Below, one piece after another: positions 1-10,900 of a DNA stretch of 64,000 nt. Where the stretch lies: NCBI GenBank assembly GCA_014871385.1, contig CM026426.1, forward strand, positions 59,682,084 to 59,746,083, in the 5' to 3' direction. The position numbers were made by a program, and so were the translations under genes. The stretch is from Ceratodon purpureus (Eukaryota > Streptophyta > Bryopsida > Pseudoditrichales > Ditrichaceae). The notes beneath the pieces are model-generated. The model made no database searches. It saw nothing but the letters and a program-made list of their open reading frames with translations, and was not told where the DNA came from. The first letter of the stretch is position 1. Each line of letters starts with the position of its first letter.

Positions 1-323
1 GAACTTTACTTGAATAAATGACAACCAAGATTAAGATTATTACTATTGATATGCCTCCTAGGCATAGTGAGCTTTCGGGACAGAAGTGGAATTGTTACAT
101 CAATAAAAATGTAAAATTATTGAATAGTACAGTCTTTTCCTGCATGACTAATGTATATTAATAAAATAAAAAATGCATTGATGTTGAACCAGGCAATGAA
201 ACATTTTAAAGCATTTTAATAAATCAGAAAATTGCATTTCTAAATAATTTATATATGAATAAAATATCTTTCTCTAAAAATTGAATTCCTAGGGATTATC
301 AAAACTAAGCCTCTAAGTCTAAA

Positions 324-2945
324 CTATATAACTAAGTGATTTCGCAATGTGTTGTCCTCTGTCTCATAAGCTAGAGATCTTCCATTTCCTTGTGATGGAT
401 TCTTGATACACAAAAATTTGTGTTTAATGCATCTGATCGGTCGAATACAGGAATCATCAAATGGGACGAAGATATTTTTTTTTATCACATTCATATATGT
501 GATTGGGTCCACCACATCTGTCTCATGAAAGCAGACATGTTGGTAATAATCTGCCGAGAAGTAGGTTTCGATGTGCATGTTATGGTCATGGTTGAAGATT
601 TCTCTTATTCTCGCTTTGTACGGAGTACCACCAGCTTCGTCGTTTTCTACCACCACATCATCGCCTACTGCGTAGTGATATTTTTTCACTAGACAAGCCT
701 TGTGTATAAGTATGTAAGGGGAGTGTGTAGTATCTATTCCGTCCAAACGATGCGTTAAGTAAGACCAAATCATATCCGAAGCTTGTTCGTATTTGTTGTT
801 CATGGGACTAATGACTATTCCCTTTGATGTTGCAATAGCAGAACAAAATGAATCAGATGCTTGATCCAATAGCTTCAGCAAATGTCTTGCTTTTTTTGTA
901 GATGATGTTTTCAGACAGCAGTTCATATGCCACCGTGGACACTGCACGATGTGAGTATGTCTGATCCCTTGTGGATACATAAGAGCACCATGAACTTCGT
1001 CGAGAGCTCGTTCCCTTGTATCCAGCCCGTCAACTTCCTTTGCAATACAGAGTTGAACTTTATGAAATAACTTCCTTGCGGTATACTTAGCAAATGTCGC
1101 TTCCACATTTTTTTGATTAGTCTTGATGTTGTTGTATCTCTTAACCTCCCTCTCGTACGGAAAACACCAGTACACGTCGGAATGGCCGAATCGTACTATG
1201 TCTTCCAAAATGTGGGCAGCGCCGGCCACGTGCTCTAATGGTCTTCCATTTGGCCCGTCCAGTTCTTCTGAAAGAACACGCCACTTCTGTAACAGCTGAC
1301 GAACAACATCCAAGTCTTCTAGACTCCAACCTTTGTTCCGAGTCCAGTTGAAGAAGAAATGAGCTATATCAACAAGCAAACGCCCAATCATGCTACGCCT
1401 CTTTGAAAATTGATATTTGTTCAACGCCAATTTGTGCAGAATAAAAGGTAACATCTACATCACAAAAAGCTGACATTCTTCCGCAGTGTAGGTTTTGTGA
1501 TCATTAATGGGATCATCGGGCCACTGACCCTGCTTTAATTCGGAAGTACGGGCTTTGGTAATGGAGGCGCAAGTGGCATCTACAAGTTCTAGTAAGATTT
1601 TTGATTTCGGATGTTCACGGATATCTTCGAAGAACTTTATGATGTAATTCTTAAACATGTTAAGATTGAATATGTGCATAACATCGTAGACTAAGTCCCG
1701 TGAAATGTCAAATCTGTATAAGTGATATAGTCGCCATAAGTGTGAATCCCCAGAGACTCCAGATTCCATGCTGTATTCCTCTTTGGCCGCCTTGTCATTC
1801 TGCAGCCTTTTCAAATAATTTACACTGTAACTTAATTCCTTAGCAGTGCGCCTCATGGGGGGGTGGGTAATTTGATTTTCATTATCGCCATAAACGTACC
1901 GACCATCAACCAACTCTGAATGCATCTTACATCTTCGACAAGCCGATTTTCCAGAGGATTTCAGATTTGAAATCTTGCACTGAGCTGGATGATCCCCGGT
2001 CAGCAACATCAATACTGCCCTTACATTCGGGGTCTCGGAACGAGGCAAGAGGTTGCTGATCCTGCACGTAGGATAGTTGTATCTACACTCCATTCCGTCC
2101 ACGAACAAGGTCTCCAACTCTTCTATGAAAGGCCTTGTGAAAGCCATAATGTTTTTCCTCATACGTTCAGCAACGTAGGGTTGATTCCCACTTAGGGGGA
2201 TAAACAACACTGGCAGTAGCGATAAACTTGATGACCTGCCTGCGTTGAGTACATTGGCCTCCATAACCCAACAACCGCGTTGTTTTTTCCCCGACACTTC
2301 AAACCCGTCCCAATGCCCTGCAAGAGCTAAATTTCGGGGGTCGCCCATAACCACCTTTTTGGGTGCCACTATCTGCCTCCGACATTGTTTACACATGAAT
2401 TTGTAACTCTGTGATAGTGCGTCCCAATGTTGTGGAGTGCGTAGGGATTTGCATTTCATCGGAAATGCACAGTATGCCCTACGACACTTTGTGTTTGGAC
2501 AGATAACGGGGAGTTCCCACTCAACCTCCGGGTTCCAAAAGTCTTGGATTTCTCTAATTTTTTCACCATGCCAGACTTCTATGATAGTTGGTGGAGCCTC
2601 ATGCACATTCAACCACTCCAAATGCGCCCTCTTCATGGTCAACAGTTCATGACACAAAGTCCTGGAAGCCATTGAACTTGATAGTTGGTCCCCAATGCTG
2701 AGATAGTCGAATGATATCATTTCGAATCTCGAGTGGTTGCAATGTCGACATGTTTTCATACACACGGGACACGTGCGCATATCATTCGGTGGATTGCAGG
2801 TACATGCTACATATTGGCTGCCATCATAACCATCTTCCTCGGCTGGTGGCAAAATGAAGGGTTCGTGAGAGTATTTTCTCGTACCGAGGCACATCCTCCA
2901 CCTCTTGGGTTGCACGAGTCCCCACGTCTTATATAATCGAAGCAA
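324..2945 (-). pseudogene. CACTA transposase (Transposase_21 / TnpD-like), one in-frame amber stop
   Basis: This is the main transposase exon of element 1. Two ORFs of 496 and 376 residues lie in one frame and are split only by TAG at 1455-1457, followed at once by an ATG. Joined, they give about 872 residues. The N-terminal third has several CxxC pairs (zinc-ribbon-like). The middle carries the RNase H-like transposase core: GHWDGF, LMLLTGDHPA, then VYDVMHIFNLN, which corresponds to the DVMH block of TnpD proteins. After the stop comes a DUF4218-like segment (HILEDIVRFG, FPYEREVKRYN) and then a BAH-like segment (YAVGDDVVVEN, YKARIREIF). In this family such proteins cut and join element ends in the nucleus. 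Termination-reinitiation at ATG-TAG-ATG cannot be excluded, but simple pseudogenisation is likelier. Confidence 0.8.
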
Positions 2946-3468
2946 TGTTTGGAAGGATGAAGGGATGGAAGCAGGCCCCGTCCCAATCCTCAGGCATTGC
3001 CCTAATCAACGGGGCCAGCCTATCTTCAAGGGAAATTCCTGGATGATCATCTGCTGTGCCCGATAAGCCTTCAAAAATATGACGTAGAGTCGAACCTTGA
3101 CACTCCACTGGAACGCCTCTCTTGTCCCACTCCGCTTGGATTTTTATGACCAAATTTTTCATCTTCTTGAGTAAATACTCCCTCCGATCCTCCATCTCAT
3201 CAACGGGCACAAACTCGGGTTCGAGCTCGGGTTCAGGGGCTTCATCATGTGGAGGTGTCTCAGCTTGTTCAAAAATTTGAGGTTGGTCATCCAATTGTGG
3301 CCCAGCTCGAGCATCCCTCTCTCTTTGTAATTCAATGTCTCTTCTATGATGCGTTTGCCGAGTCCGTTGATCCACCATTCTGAATCCACGCCATCCACTA
3401 TTAGCAACACATCTGGAACACCTACACTTCACCTCCCTATTGCGACGTGGACGGATAGGTCGCGCCAT
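2929..3468 (-). CDS. N-terminal exon of CACTA element 1 protein
   Basis: This ORF of about 180 residues starts at ATG 3466-3468. An in-frame upstream start at 3537 adds a hydrophobic stretch and is less likely. It opens with a basic segment and the cysteine cluster VKCRCSRCV, continues through an acidic, proline/glutamate-rich linker (PEPELEPEF), and ends in a helical, charged region. The same C-x-C-x-x-C opening is seen at the start of the other two CACTA proteins here (30.4 and 57.5 kb) and recalls the CPC..C signature of the plant Transpos_assoc domain. It overlaps the start of the transposase ORF by 17 bases in another frame, so a splice or a frameshift must join them if they form one protein. 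I could not fix the junction. Confidence 0.55.
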   Translation of the reverse strand: MARPIRPRRNREVKCRCSRCVANSGWRGFRMVDQRTRQTHHRRDIELQRERDARAGPQLDDQPQIFEQAETPPHDEAPEPELEPEFVPVDEMEDRREYLLKKMKNLVIKIQAEWDKRGVPVECQGSTLRHIFEGLSGTADDHPGISLEDRLAPLIRAMPEDWDGACFHPFILPNIASII

Positions 3469-3537
3469 TAAGAAGAGAAATGATTTGCTAAAATGAAATA
3501 TGTATGTAGGATGAAAATTTGGGAATCTCTCGCTCAA

Positions 3538-3925
3538 TGATCAATAGGGCTCTCCACCTTAACAAAAAACTTCCACCAATATTTAATTAAAAAAAGAAAA
3601 CCCACTCACACATATTTGGAAATATATGGAAATATATTTTCCACTTATAAAATATATGGAAATATGAACTTCCACTCCTTCATTTATAACAAATTTAAAA
3701 TTAAAAGTAGAAAGTTGAAATTAAAATAACAAATTTAAAAGTAAAAGCAGAGAAAGTAAAATTGAAAGTAGAGAAGGTGAAATTAAAAGTACCGGAGGAC
3801 ACACATTAAATAACAATGCTTACAAGATTGCAAAAAATGTGTCTTCATGATGAAACGGACATGCACAGAGCAACGCTGCAATATAAACTCTGAATCTCAA
3901 GGAAGTGAAAATGTAAAAAGCAACT
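3538..3925. other. A-rich 5' region of CACTA element 1
   Basis: This is non-coding sequence between the first exon and the subterminal array. It contains degenerate direct repeats of ATATATGGAAATAT (about 3620-3665) and then an A-rich run of loosely repeated AAATTAAAAGTAGA units (about 3690-3795). It presumably holds the promoter of the minus-strand transposase, but I do not see a convincing TATA box or defined repeat boundary. Confidence 0.5.
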
Positions 3926-4061
3926 TTAGCCGGGGCTAACAGACATGAGATTAGCCCCCCTTTGTATATTCAACATTAGCCGGGGCTAACGCGCAAAAAC
4001 TTTAGCCGGGGCTAAAGTATTGTGGATTAGCCCCCCCAGGCAGTTTAGCCCAGGGGGCTAA
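3926..4061. repeat. Phased subterminal palindromic array of CACTA element 1
   Basis: Six sites begin with TTAGCC at 3926, 3951, 3976, 4002, 4027 and 4045. Those at 3926, 3976 and 4002 are the palindrome TTAGCCGGGGCTAA. The one at 4045 is the longer variant TTAGCCCAGGGGGCTAA. Those at 3951 and 4027 are half-sites, TTAGCCCCCC. Start-to-start spacing is 25, 25, 26, 25 and 18 bases. Subterminal repeats of this type are the TnpA binding sites in En/Spm elements (established for maize Spm), so a similar role is the natural inference here. Confidence 0.75.
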
Positions 4062-4068
4062 CGCGACG

Positions 4069-4087
4069 AAAACTTCCTGTGATAGTG
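4069..4087 (-). repeat. Terminal inverted repeat end of CACTA element 1
   Basis: Read on the minus strand, the terminus is CACTATCACAGGAAGTTTT. It starts with the CACTA signature that names the superfamily. It sits 8 bases outside the last subterminal site and is followed outwards by CTG, the expected 3-bp duplication. Only one end is in the window, so the inverted copy cannot be checked. Confidence 0.7.
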
Positions 4088-4999
4088 CTGTGGTTGGCTA
4101 CATGAAATCCTTTACTAGCAACGGTTCCTTGATTAGTCGTTCTTCGATCAGCTCCATGAGTCTAGATGTTTACCGAGGCCATCAGTAGTCACTTAAAGTG
4201 CAGTCAAATTCTTAATAGCACTGCTAGAAATTCTGGCTGCGAATCAACTGGCCCTGAAGAGAAACCTGTCGATAGATTTTCTTGAATCGGACAAGTTGAT
4301 TCGCGAGTCAAGAAGAGCTTTCATTTGGTTAATATTATCATCCGGATGGCCTGCCACGCAAACCCTGCCGACGTGGAGGATTGTCGTCGTGGAGCAATGC
4401 CGACGTAGAGGCTTGCCTTCGTGGCGGAATGCCTCCGTGGCAAATTGCCAGCTAGGCGGTTCACTTATTGGGGTGCGGTTGATAACATGGGGGACATTGC
4501 ACCGAGTTGCGTGGTAAGTTGAGAACCAACAGATATTTCTCAGTTATAGTCGCAGGTTGAGAACTGGGACGACACCGCACCGTTTTGCATGGCAGGTTGA
4601 GAACCGGGAGGACACCGCATGGGTTCTTGCAAGTAATGTAGTCGCTTTTCTGGGCGGTGGAGATTCGGTCAACTGCAACATCTGGGACATTTATGCGTCG
4701 CGTTAATCACCCCCCTACAAACTTCTATTTGAGGGCGCCGCCGCTGCCCGTGCCTTGCTGCCCGATGACGGGCCCCGCTTCTCCAAAAAGGGCCCGGGAT
4801 GACAGGCTGGGTCGAGGAGGGTTGACCCGGAGAACCTGCTGGCTGTCAGGCCGGGTCTCTTTTTGAACCCGATATTGAAATGATGGGTCCTGGATTCAAG
4901 GTGGATGATTTTATTTGGCAGGTGCTATGGATGATTTTCTTTTTGCACTACCCAGCAATAGAGAATAATCTAAGTGGATCCTTTTAACCCTCTACAGTG
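4088..4999. other. Intergenic DNA with degenerate direct repeats and a GC-rich block
   Basis: No ORF here looks coding. Between about 4495 and 4625 a unit containing GGTTGAGAACCGGGAGGACAC recurs two to three times in diverged form. A GC-rich block at about 4726-4870 contains clustered GGGCCCGG and GACCCGG words. These may be remnants of older insertions. I recognise no family. Confidence 0.4.
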
Positions 5000-5381
5000 C
5001 GACTGTACCTGTAGTGTCACTGTAGCTGTAGTGTCAAGGGTCTAGTCAGTAGGAATGCTCTGTGCGCCTAGATTTGTGACAACCAGGTCCGTTTTTGGAT
5101 ACTACGTAACACTTTGTACTTCAAATGGTATTGGATATGTAGTGTAAGGAAAAATATATAATGCCGAGAATTTCGGATCTTGGAATTTTGAATTCTCGCA
5201 CTACATCTCCCTTAAAAAGGGATATATTGGTGCTGATGGACCACAAGTTCGACCGTCTTCTATATTTCACAAATCTTGAGATTTGTTTGAAGTGTAGAGT
5301 TTTTTCGTGGGTGACTGTTGTAGTTTGTATAGGAGTGGTTGTTAGTTTTCTTGAGTTATCTAGTTGAAATACAAGGGTGAT

Positions 5382-7090
5382 ATGGCAGGTGAGGGGTCTT
5401 CAACGATTGAGTTTAGCCGTACTTGTTCTAGCGAGGATGATACACTGTGTGATTACAACTCTATTCCGGAGAATAGAGAGTGCATGGAATCTGCTCTAGA
5501 GCTACACCAATTACAGAGGGTAGAAGGTCTAGCAGGCTTCTCCGATTACAACGAAGTGAACGTCCTAGTGAGCGCTTTACCAGATCATATGCTGAACTGT
5601 GTTGAGGTCAAGGACGAGATTGAGTGTCCTGTGGTCCTTGCTGTAAGGGAACAGAGTCCTCACGAAACCCTCTCATTTGAAGAAGTTACTAGGACAAGAG
5701 ATTGTCACCTAGTCTCAGTGGTTTTGCCAACCGGAGTTGATCAACACTCCGCATTGATGATGGAGAGAGCGTTATCGAATGTTTCAATCAGTAGAGATAT
5801 GTTTGTCCAAGCGAAGGACCTCTGCAACATAGCAAACAATCGTGCACATGAGTCTTGGATGAAGCAGAAGGAGACTGCTAGCATTAGGCTCTGGAAGGAT
5901 AAGAACATTGGAGACGTTTTCTTTTATCAAGAACTTAGTCTGCTGGATATCAATAAGAAAGAACAAGACGACGCTCCCTTCACACTTGGAGTTCAAACAT
6001 CCTGGCAGAAGGCTATGCTTGTAAGATTTGGCCATGGAAGTGCTATTTCGGTGGACGCCACGTTCGGTACAAGTCACACCCGGGTGAGTGAAGTCTCCCA
6101 TAACCTGAGCTGTAGTAATTTTGTAGGTGTAGTGCAATAGGTTTAGGGATTTTTATTTTGGCATGTCCCAACACCTTGATCCAAAACCAACTCATGTGAG
6201 TATACTTTGATGCAGTATCCATTGTACACCGTTTTGGTGTTTGACGAATGGCGGAATGTTATTCCGGTTGCTTATATCATTGTCTCTAGATCGAGCAAGA
6301 TTGCTTTGAAATCCGTGCTACAGGCACTAAAGGACAAAGCCATATCTGTCAAGCCTGATTGGGAGCCATCTTCGATAATTGTGGACAATGCTTGAGCTGG
6401 ATTGAATGTCATAGGGTAAGCTTATACATTGACTTTATTTTCTTTTGAATTTAGTTTAGGATAATTATTAATGATCACGTGTAGTGCACCTTTCTCACAA
6501 CTACAATGCACTACAGGGAGTTGTGGCCGACGTCAAGGATCCTAATCTGTTTCAGGCATGTAGAGAAGGCATGGGCCAAAAATGCGGCAAATACAATACG
6601 TCGGATCGAAGACAGGACCGATATCCTGAAGGGTGTTGAAGACGTTCTGCACGGTGTAGGGTATGTTGTAGGAACTGATCCAGTGGCATGGGCTAACGAG
6701 GAGCTTGACAAGATTAAGGACGCACGGACTTCGGGAGCTAAGTTCATGGAATATATTGATAAGTACTGGAGAAAGGACATTGGGAAGTGGAGTGCTGCAA
6801 ATCAGGACTACCCTCATGCTGGCCAAAACATGCATGCTAGTATTCATTCATTCCAAGCTAGTTTGAAAAGGATTTTGATGTTGAGGAAGCAAAACGTCGC
6901 AGGACAGCGGTTGGATTGGTTAGCTGATGATCTCAAGAACAAGGTCACGGGACAGCACTCGTATGCTAGAGCCCTAAAGGAGTATGGTTTATATCGTAAT
7001 ATCAAGCAAGAGTTTATGAATGCTAATCCTCAAGAAGGGGCTTATTTCGATGGGGATTTAGTTTCTCTACTGAAAAAATCCGTATTGTAG
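5382..7090 (+). pseudogene. MULE transposase copy 1 (deleted, catalytic Glu lost)
   Basis: The exons I infer are 5382-6083, 6216-6415 and 6517-7090, matching the junctions of copy 2. The protein opens MAGEGSSTIEFSRTC, aligned with MATDGSSVVEISSTC of copy 2, then jumps to the transposase core. The first Asp survives (SVDATFGTSH) and so does the second (IIVDNA). TGA at 6393-6395 follows directly, where copy 2 has Gln. The third catalytic residue, Glu in GIESFHA of copy 2, is His here (CAT at 6845-6847, SIHSFQA). The C-terminus diverges after about 7020 and ends at 7090, so the SWIM zinc finger is absent. This copy cannot encode an active DDE transposase. Start choice follows the alignment with copy 2. 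Confidence 0.75.
6127..6136 (+). promoter_or_regulatory. TGTAGTGCA family motif in intron 1 of MULE copy 1
   Basis: This is one of ten exact TGTAGTGCA sites in the MULE region. The others are at 6480, 6507 (reverse), 7582, 9344, 9396, 10296, 10684 (reverse), 12057 and 12252. Near-exact sites with the TGTAGTGC or GTAGTGCA core are at 5199, 7680, 7738 and 12072. In this region all ten exact sites are in introns or flanks, none inside an exon. Confidence 0.7.
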
Positions 7091-7925
7091 AAAATCTGTG
7101 TAGCACATGTAGTACATGGATTTAGTGAACACTACATAACAATGGCAGATGAACACAATGATATTGAATTCTGACATGTTGTAATAAAAAAAAGCATTTG
7201 AGAACTATATATGGTGTGTACTTCCAGTCCCCTCCTTTCCAAAAAACGGGACAATATGATAACAAAGCTCTTGATTTTCTACACGTATGACCACCCCTTG
7301 CGTTGCTTACAGCAACAGAAGTGAGTGCATGCTGACCCATCTGAACATGTCTTCAATGTCGGTGAACCCTCCAACACACCAGCTATCAACACCTAGCCTT
7401 ACTTAAAGACTCATGTACCTTTCGACCTCCACATGAACTCTGTGTTTGCCACAAGTACATCAAACTCAAAATATACATAGTGTGACAATACAGATGTGAT
7501 GTTCTACGTACTGTTATAAATGCGAACTAAGGCCATCCTTACCTTTGTGCATTTTAACCCCACTTCTTACTACCAAAACCATGTAGTGCAAAGAAATGAA
7601 CTGCGAACTACAAGATCAAGACCTACGGACTGTTATGATGTACTATACAACAACTTGTCCTACACTCCATTGTGGATGAGTAGTGCAATTACACATCCGT
7701 CTTCCTGAAATTATGGATCTGGAAATTTTGAAATTGGCACTACAGCTTCCTTGTAGTGGAGGATAAATTGTTGGCTTCGGCCACTTATTCTATGGTCCTC
7801 CATATTTGTTATATGTTGAGGTTTGTATGCACGGTAGAGATTTGTTGGTATCGAGTGTTATAGTTCCTAGAGAACAGGTTGCTAGTTTCTTTGTTCCTTG
7901 ATATGGTAGAGAATTTGGAGTGACC
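7091..7925 (+). promoter_or_regulatory. Junction and 5' region of MULE copy 2
   Basis: This is a non-coding stretch between the two MULE copies. From about 7710 it resembles the 5' flank of copy 1: a block reading approximately GGATCTGGAAATTTTGAA, followed by GCACTACA at 7738. Motif sites lie at 7582 (exact), 7680 and 7738. The promoter and 5' leader of copy 2 must be here, but I cannot fix a TATA box or element end. Confidence 0.5.
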
Positions 7926-10900
7926 ATGGCGACAGATGGGTCCTCTGTGGTTGAGATTAGCAGTACCTGCACTGCTGAGGGTGACACACGTTCTGGTTCC
8001 CCTTATGAGAGAAACAAGGATTGCTTCATATCTTCTGTGATGCGTCGCCAGGTTCCTGATATCATTGATCTCACAAGTCCTTCCGACTATGAGAGGAAGA
8101 GTGCGCTTGGTAGAATTGCATCGAGTACGCATGACGGGAGGTCATTGCTAGCCCACAAGGTGAACTATGTCGATCTTGAGGATGACAATTGGTGTGATTT
8201 GCTCCTGGGTCGAAGGTCGCCGAGTCCTCAGAAAAGAACGTCTCATGTTGATATAAGCAGTGAGAGTCATCCACCTCGAGTAGTTCTGCCACCTCGTTTC
8301 GGTCATCACTCCCCTGAGGACGTGCCACACGGTTGTAGTATGACAAGCGCCTCCGAGGCATCACTACATGGCGCCATGTATCATCTTGAGCAACATCGTA
8401 CAAGTGACTCAGTCCGAACTACGAGCTCTCTTGCTTCCACGGGGTCGGAGGATGGGAGTGTGGACTTAGCTGCAGATATGTCGTCGTGTTCTACAGAACT
8501 GTCCCTAGCAGGTTCAGCTATGTCTACGTCTCTGTCCATGAGATCTCAGCGTCCTGCAAAGCCAAGTCCAAAACCACAATATGTTGATCTTGTCTCTAGC
8601 TATTGTACATCAAGTTCATCTGTCTCTGAAAAAGAGAATTTAGAGGATTCCAGAGGTAGTCAGTACGAAGTTTCCTCGACTTCAAATCCTTCCTTCAATC
8701 TGACAGGGCATGTTGTTGACGAGGGTTTAGATTCAAATTGTAAGGACAGCCACAAGCAATTTACAAACGTGAGTAGCGATAGGAATGTCAAGTTTGCTGC
8801 GGGGAACACTGTCCCTAAGGGAAAGGCTAACAGCGGTAGAGATGATAAACCAACAACCAAAGTGCCGTTGAAGAAGGAAAATCCGAAGGACAGCAAGCCC
8901 ATGCGGCATATCTTGTCAGAGGATTGGGAGGAGGATGACCCACCATACCAAGGGCCAGAGCGAGAGGAAGAGCTAGTTAGAAGGCTTCGAGAGATGAAGC
9001 AAACTCCTCCACCTGGTCCATTCTGTAGGGAGGATCTCACTTGGGAACCTATTTGAACCCAAAGCGGAGGCCGTTATTACATACACGAGGTCGCAGTCAT
9101 CCCTTGGAAGAGACTTTCAGACTTCAGGGAGGGCGAGGGACAGGACAAATTGTATCCTTGTTGCTTCAACAAGGAGACAGTCTACAAGAATAAGCCTGGG
9201 AGCTTGGTACTACCAAGGGCTAACAGTGCTGCCAAAGTTATTAAGTAAGTTCCTTCTCGTCCTTAATGTGCTCATTTGTTATTTTCTATTGTAGTGTATC
9301 ATTATGTATACTATGTAGACAATACAGGATTTAGGGTACCAGGTGTAGTGCATTTATTGTATACATTCAACTCAGGATACGCTATGTCCTTTCCATGTAG
9401 TGCATATAGATTTATCGGTATGGTATTTGATTGAACTTGAGCAGGTTCAGCTGTAATTTTGGACCTGAAGACAATTCACATATCTACATTAAGGACCTGA
9501 AGGGTCTTCTTCAAGCAGAACAGCAAAGGAGGAAGAGAAGGGTCACTACTGCAGTAGAGAAGAAGCGCAAAGGGAAGAAGGTTATCCCGGATTTCAATGT
9601 AATGTGTACTGATAGAAGTACAGGGCAGAAGAAGCCACGCATAGGTCAAAAGGCTGCTGGCATGTCCAGGAAGCGAGGATGCCAACGGCATTTCCTGGCA
9701 AAGCAGAACTACATGGACACTACGTTGTGCCAGTTAGTGTACAAGGTTACTGAGCACATAAATGTGCATGGTGAATTGTGCCACGGTGTGACGGTGGCTG
9801 GATTCAAGCACTCCATGGGGACTTCATTGTCGGAGAATATGAAGAACAAGCTTGGCAGTATGTTAGACATGGGATTGACTTCTACACAGGTTATGATCCA
9901 ACACAAGGCATGGGTGATGGAGATGGCACTGACAAACGCCCCAGTGAGCAGAGATATGTTTGTCCAGGCGCACGACGTCCGGAACATAGCAAACAAGCGT
10001 GCACAAGAGACTTGGATGAAGCACAAGAAGGAAACCGTTAGTATCAGGCTTTGGAAGGACGAGAACATCAAGGAGGTATTCTTCTACCAAGAACACGGTC
10101 TATTGGATGTAAACAAGAAGGAACAGGAGGATTCCCCATTCACACTCGGATTTCAGACAGTTTGGCAGAGGACTATGCTTGTGAAATTTGGCCATCAAAG
10201 TGCTATTTCCATTGATGCCACGTTTGGTACAAGTCACTCCCGGGTAAGCATTGTTTGACATTACTTGAGTACTGAAAAATGTTAGTTGATATGCATGTAG
10301 TGCAAGTAGGCTCAGTGAGTACTCAATGTGACTTAGACCTAAACCGTGGTCTGATAACAAGCTTTGTGAGCGTTTTGACTCGATGCAGTATCCATTGTAT
10401 ACCGTTATGGTGTTTGACGAGTGGCGGAATGGAATACCAGTTGCTTATTTCATTATTTCGAGTTCCACCGAAAACGCATTGAAACCAGTGCTACAGGCGC
10501 TGAAGGAAACAGCTTTAGCTGTCAAACCTGATTGGGAGCCCTCGTCAGTGATTGTAGACAATGCTCAAGCCGAGTTGAACGTCCTAGAGTAAGTGGAATT
10601 AAATTTCTTTTCAATTCAATTAGCATAAGAGGATTTGTACTTATTCAAGCATCAATTGTACTTTATGACTCTTACAGCCATGTTGCACTACAGGGAGTTA
10701 TGGCGGAGGTCCAAGATCCTACTCTGTTTCTGGCATGTTAAGAAGGCATGGGCAGAAAATGCGAAGAGCAAGATAAGTCGAATAGAGGATAGGGCGACTA
10801 TGTTGAAGGATGTTGGTGATGTATTATATGGCAAGGGGTATGTTGTCGGAACAGATCCTGTGGCATGGGCTAACAAAGAGCTCGACAAGATAAAGGAGAA

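Larger units (their letters stand above)
1..4087 (-). mobile_element. CACTA (En/Spm) element 1, left end outside window
   Basis: This is a class II element of the CACTA superfamily, transcribed leftwards. Three features support it: a Transposase_21-type transposase at 324-2945, a small cysteine-rich first exon at 2929-3468, and a right terminus at 4087 that reads CACTATCACAGGAAG inwards on the minus strand. The three bases after it (CTG, 4088-4090) are the candidate target duplication. The matching left terminus is not found in 1-323, so the element runs off the window. Positions 1-323 are AT-rich 3' sequence without an ORF. The element is probably recently inactivated, because the transposase has one internal stop. 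The superfamily call is firm; the exact boundary is an inference from the CACTA terminus and the adjoining subterminal array. Confidence 0.8.
5000..7120 (+). mobile_element. Mutator-like element copy 1, internally deleted
   Basis: This truncated MULE copy lies directly upstream of a fuller relative at 7.5-12.3 kb. The two share the 5' flank (about 5160-5235 resembles 7710-7790), the start of the protein, both intron positions and the transposase core. Copy 1 lacks most of the region between the first ~40 residues and the core, and lacks the SWIM domain. Two TGTAGTGTCA sites at 5010 and 5027 and one variant at 5137 mark the left side. No terminal inverted repeat or target duplication was identified, so the limits are approximate. 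Confidence 0.65.

Noticed and set aside
6511-6847. Minus-strand ORFs overlapping the MULE exons
   Set aside because: They are antisense shadows of the transposase; the plus-strand frame carries the conserved residues.
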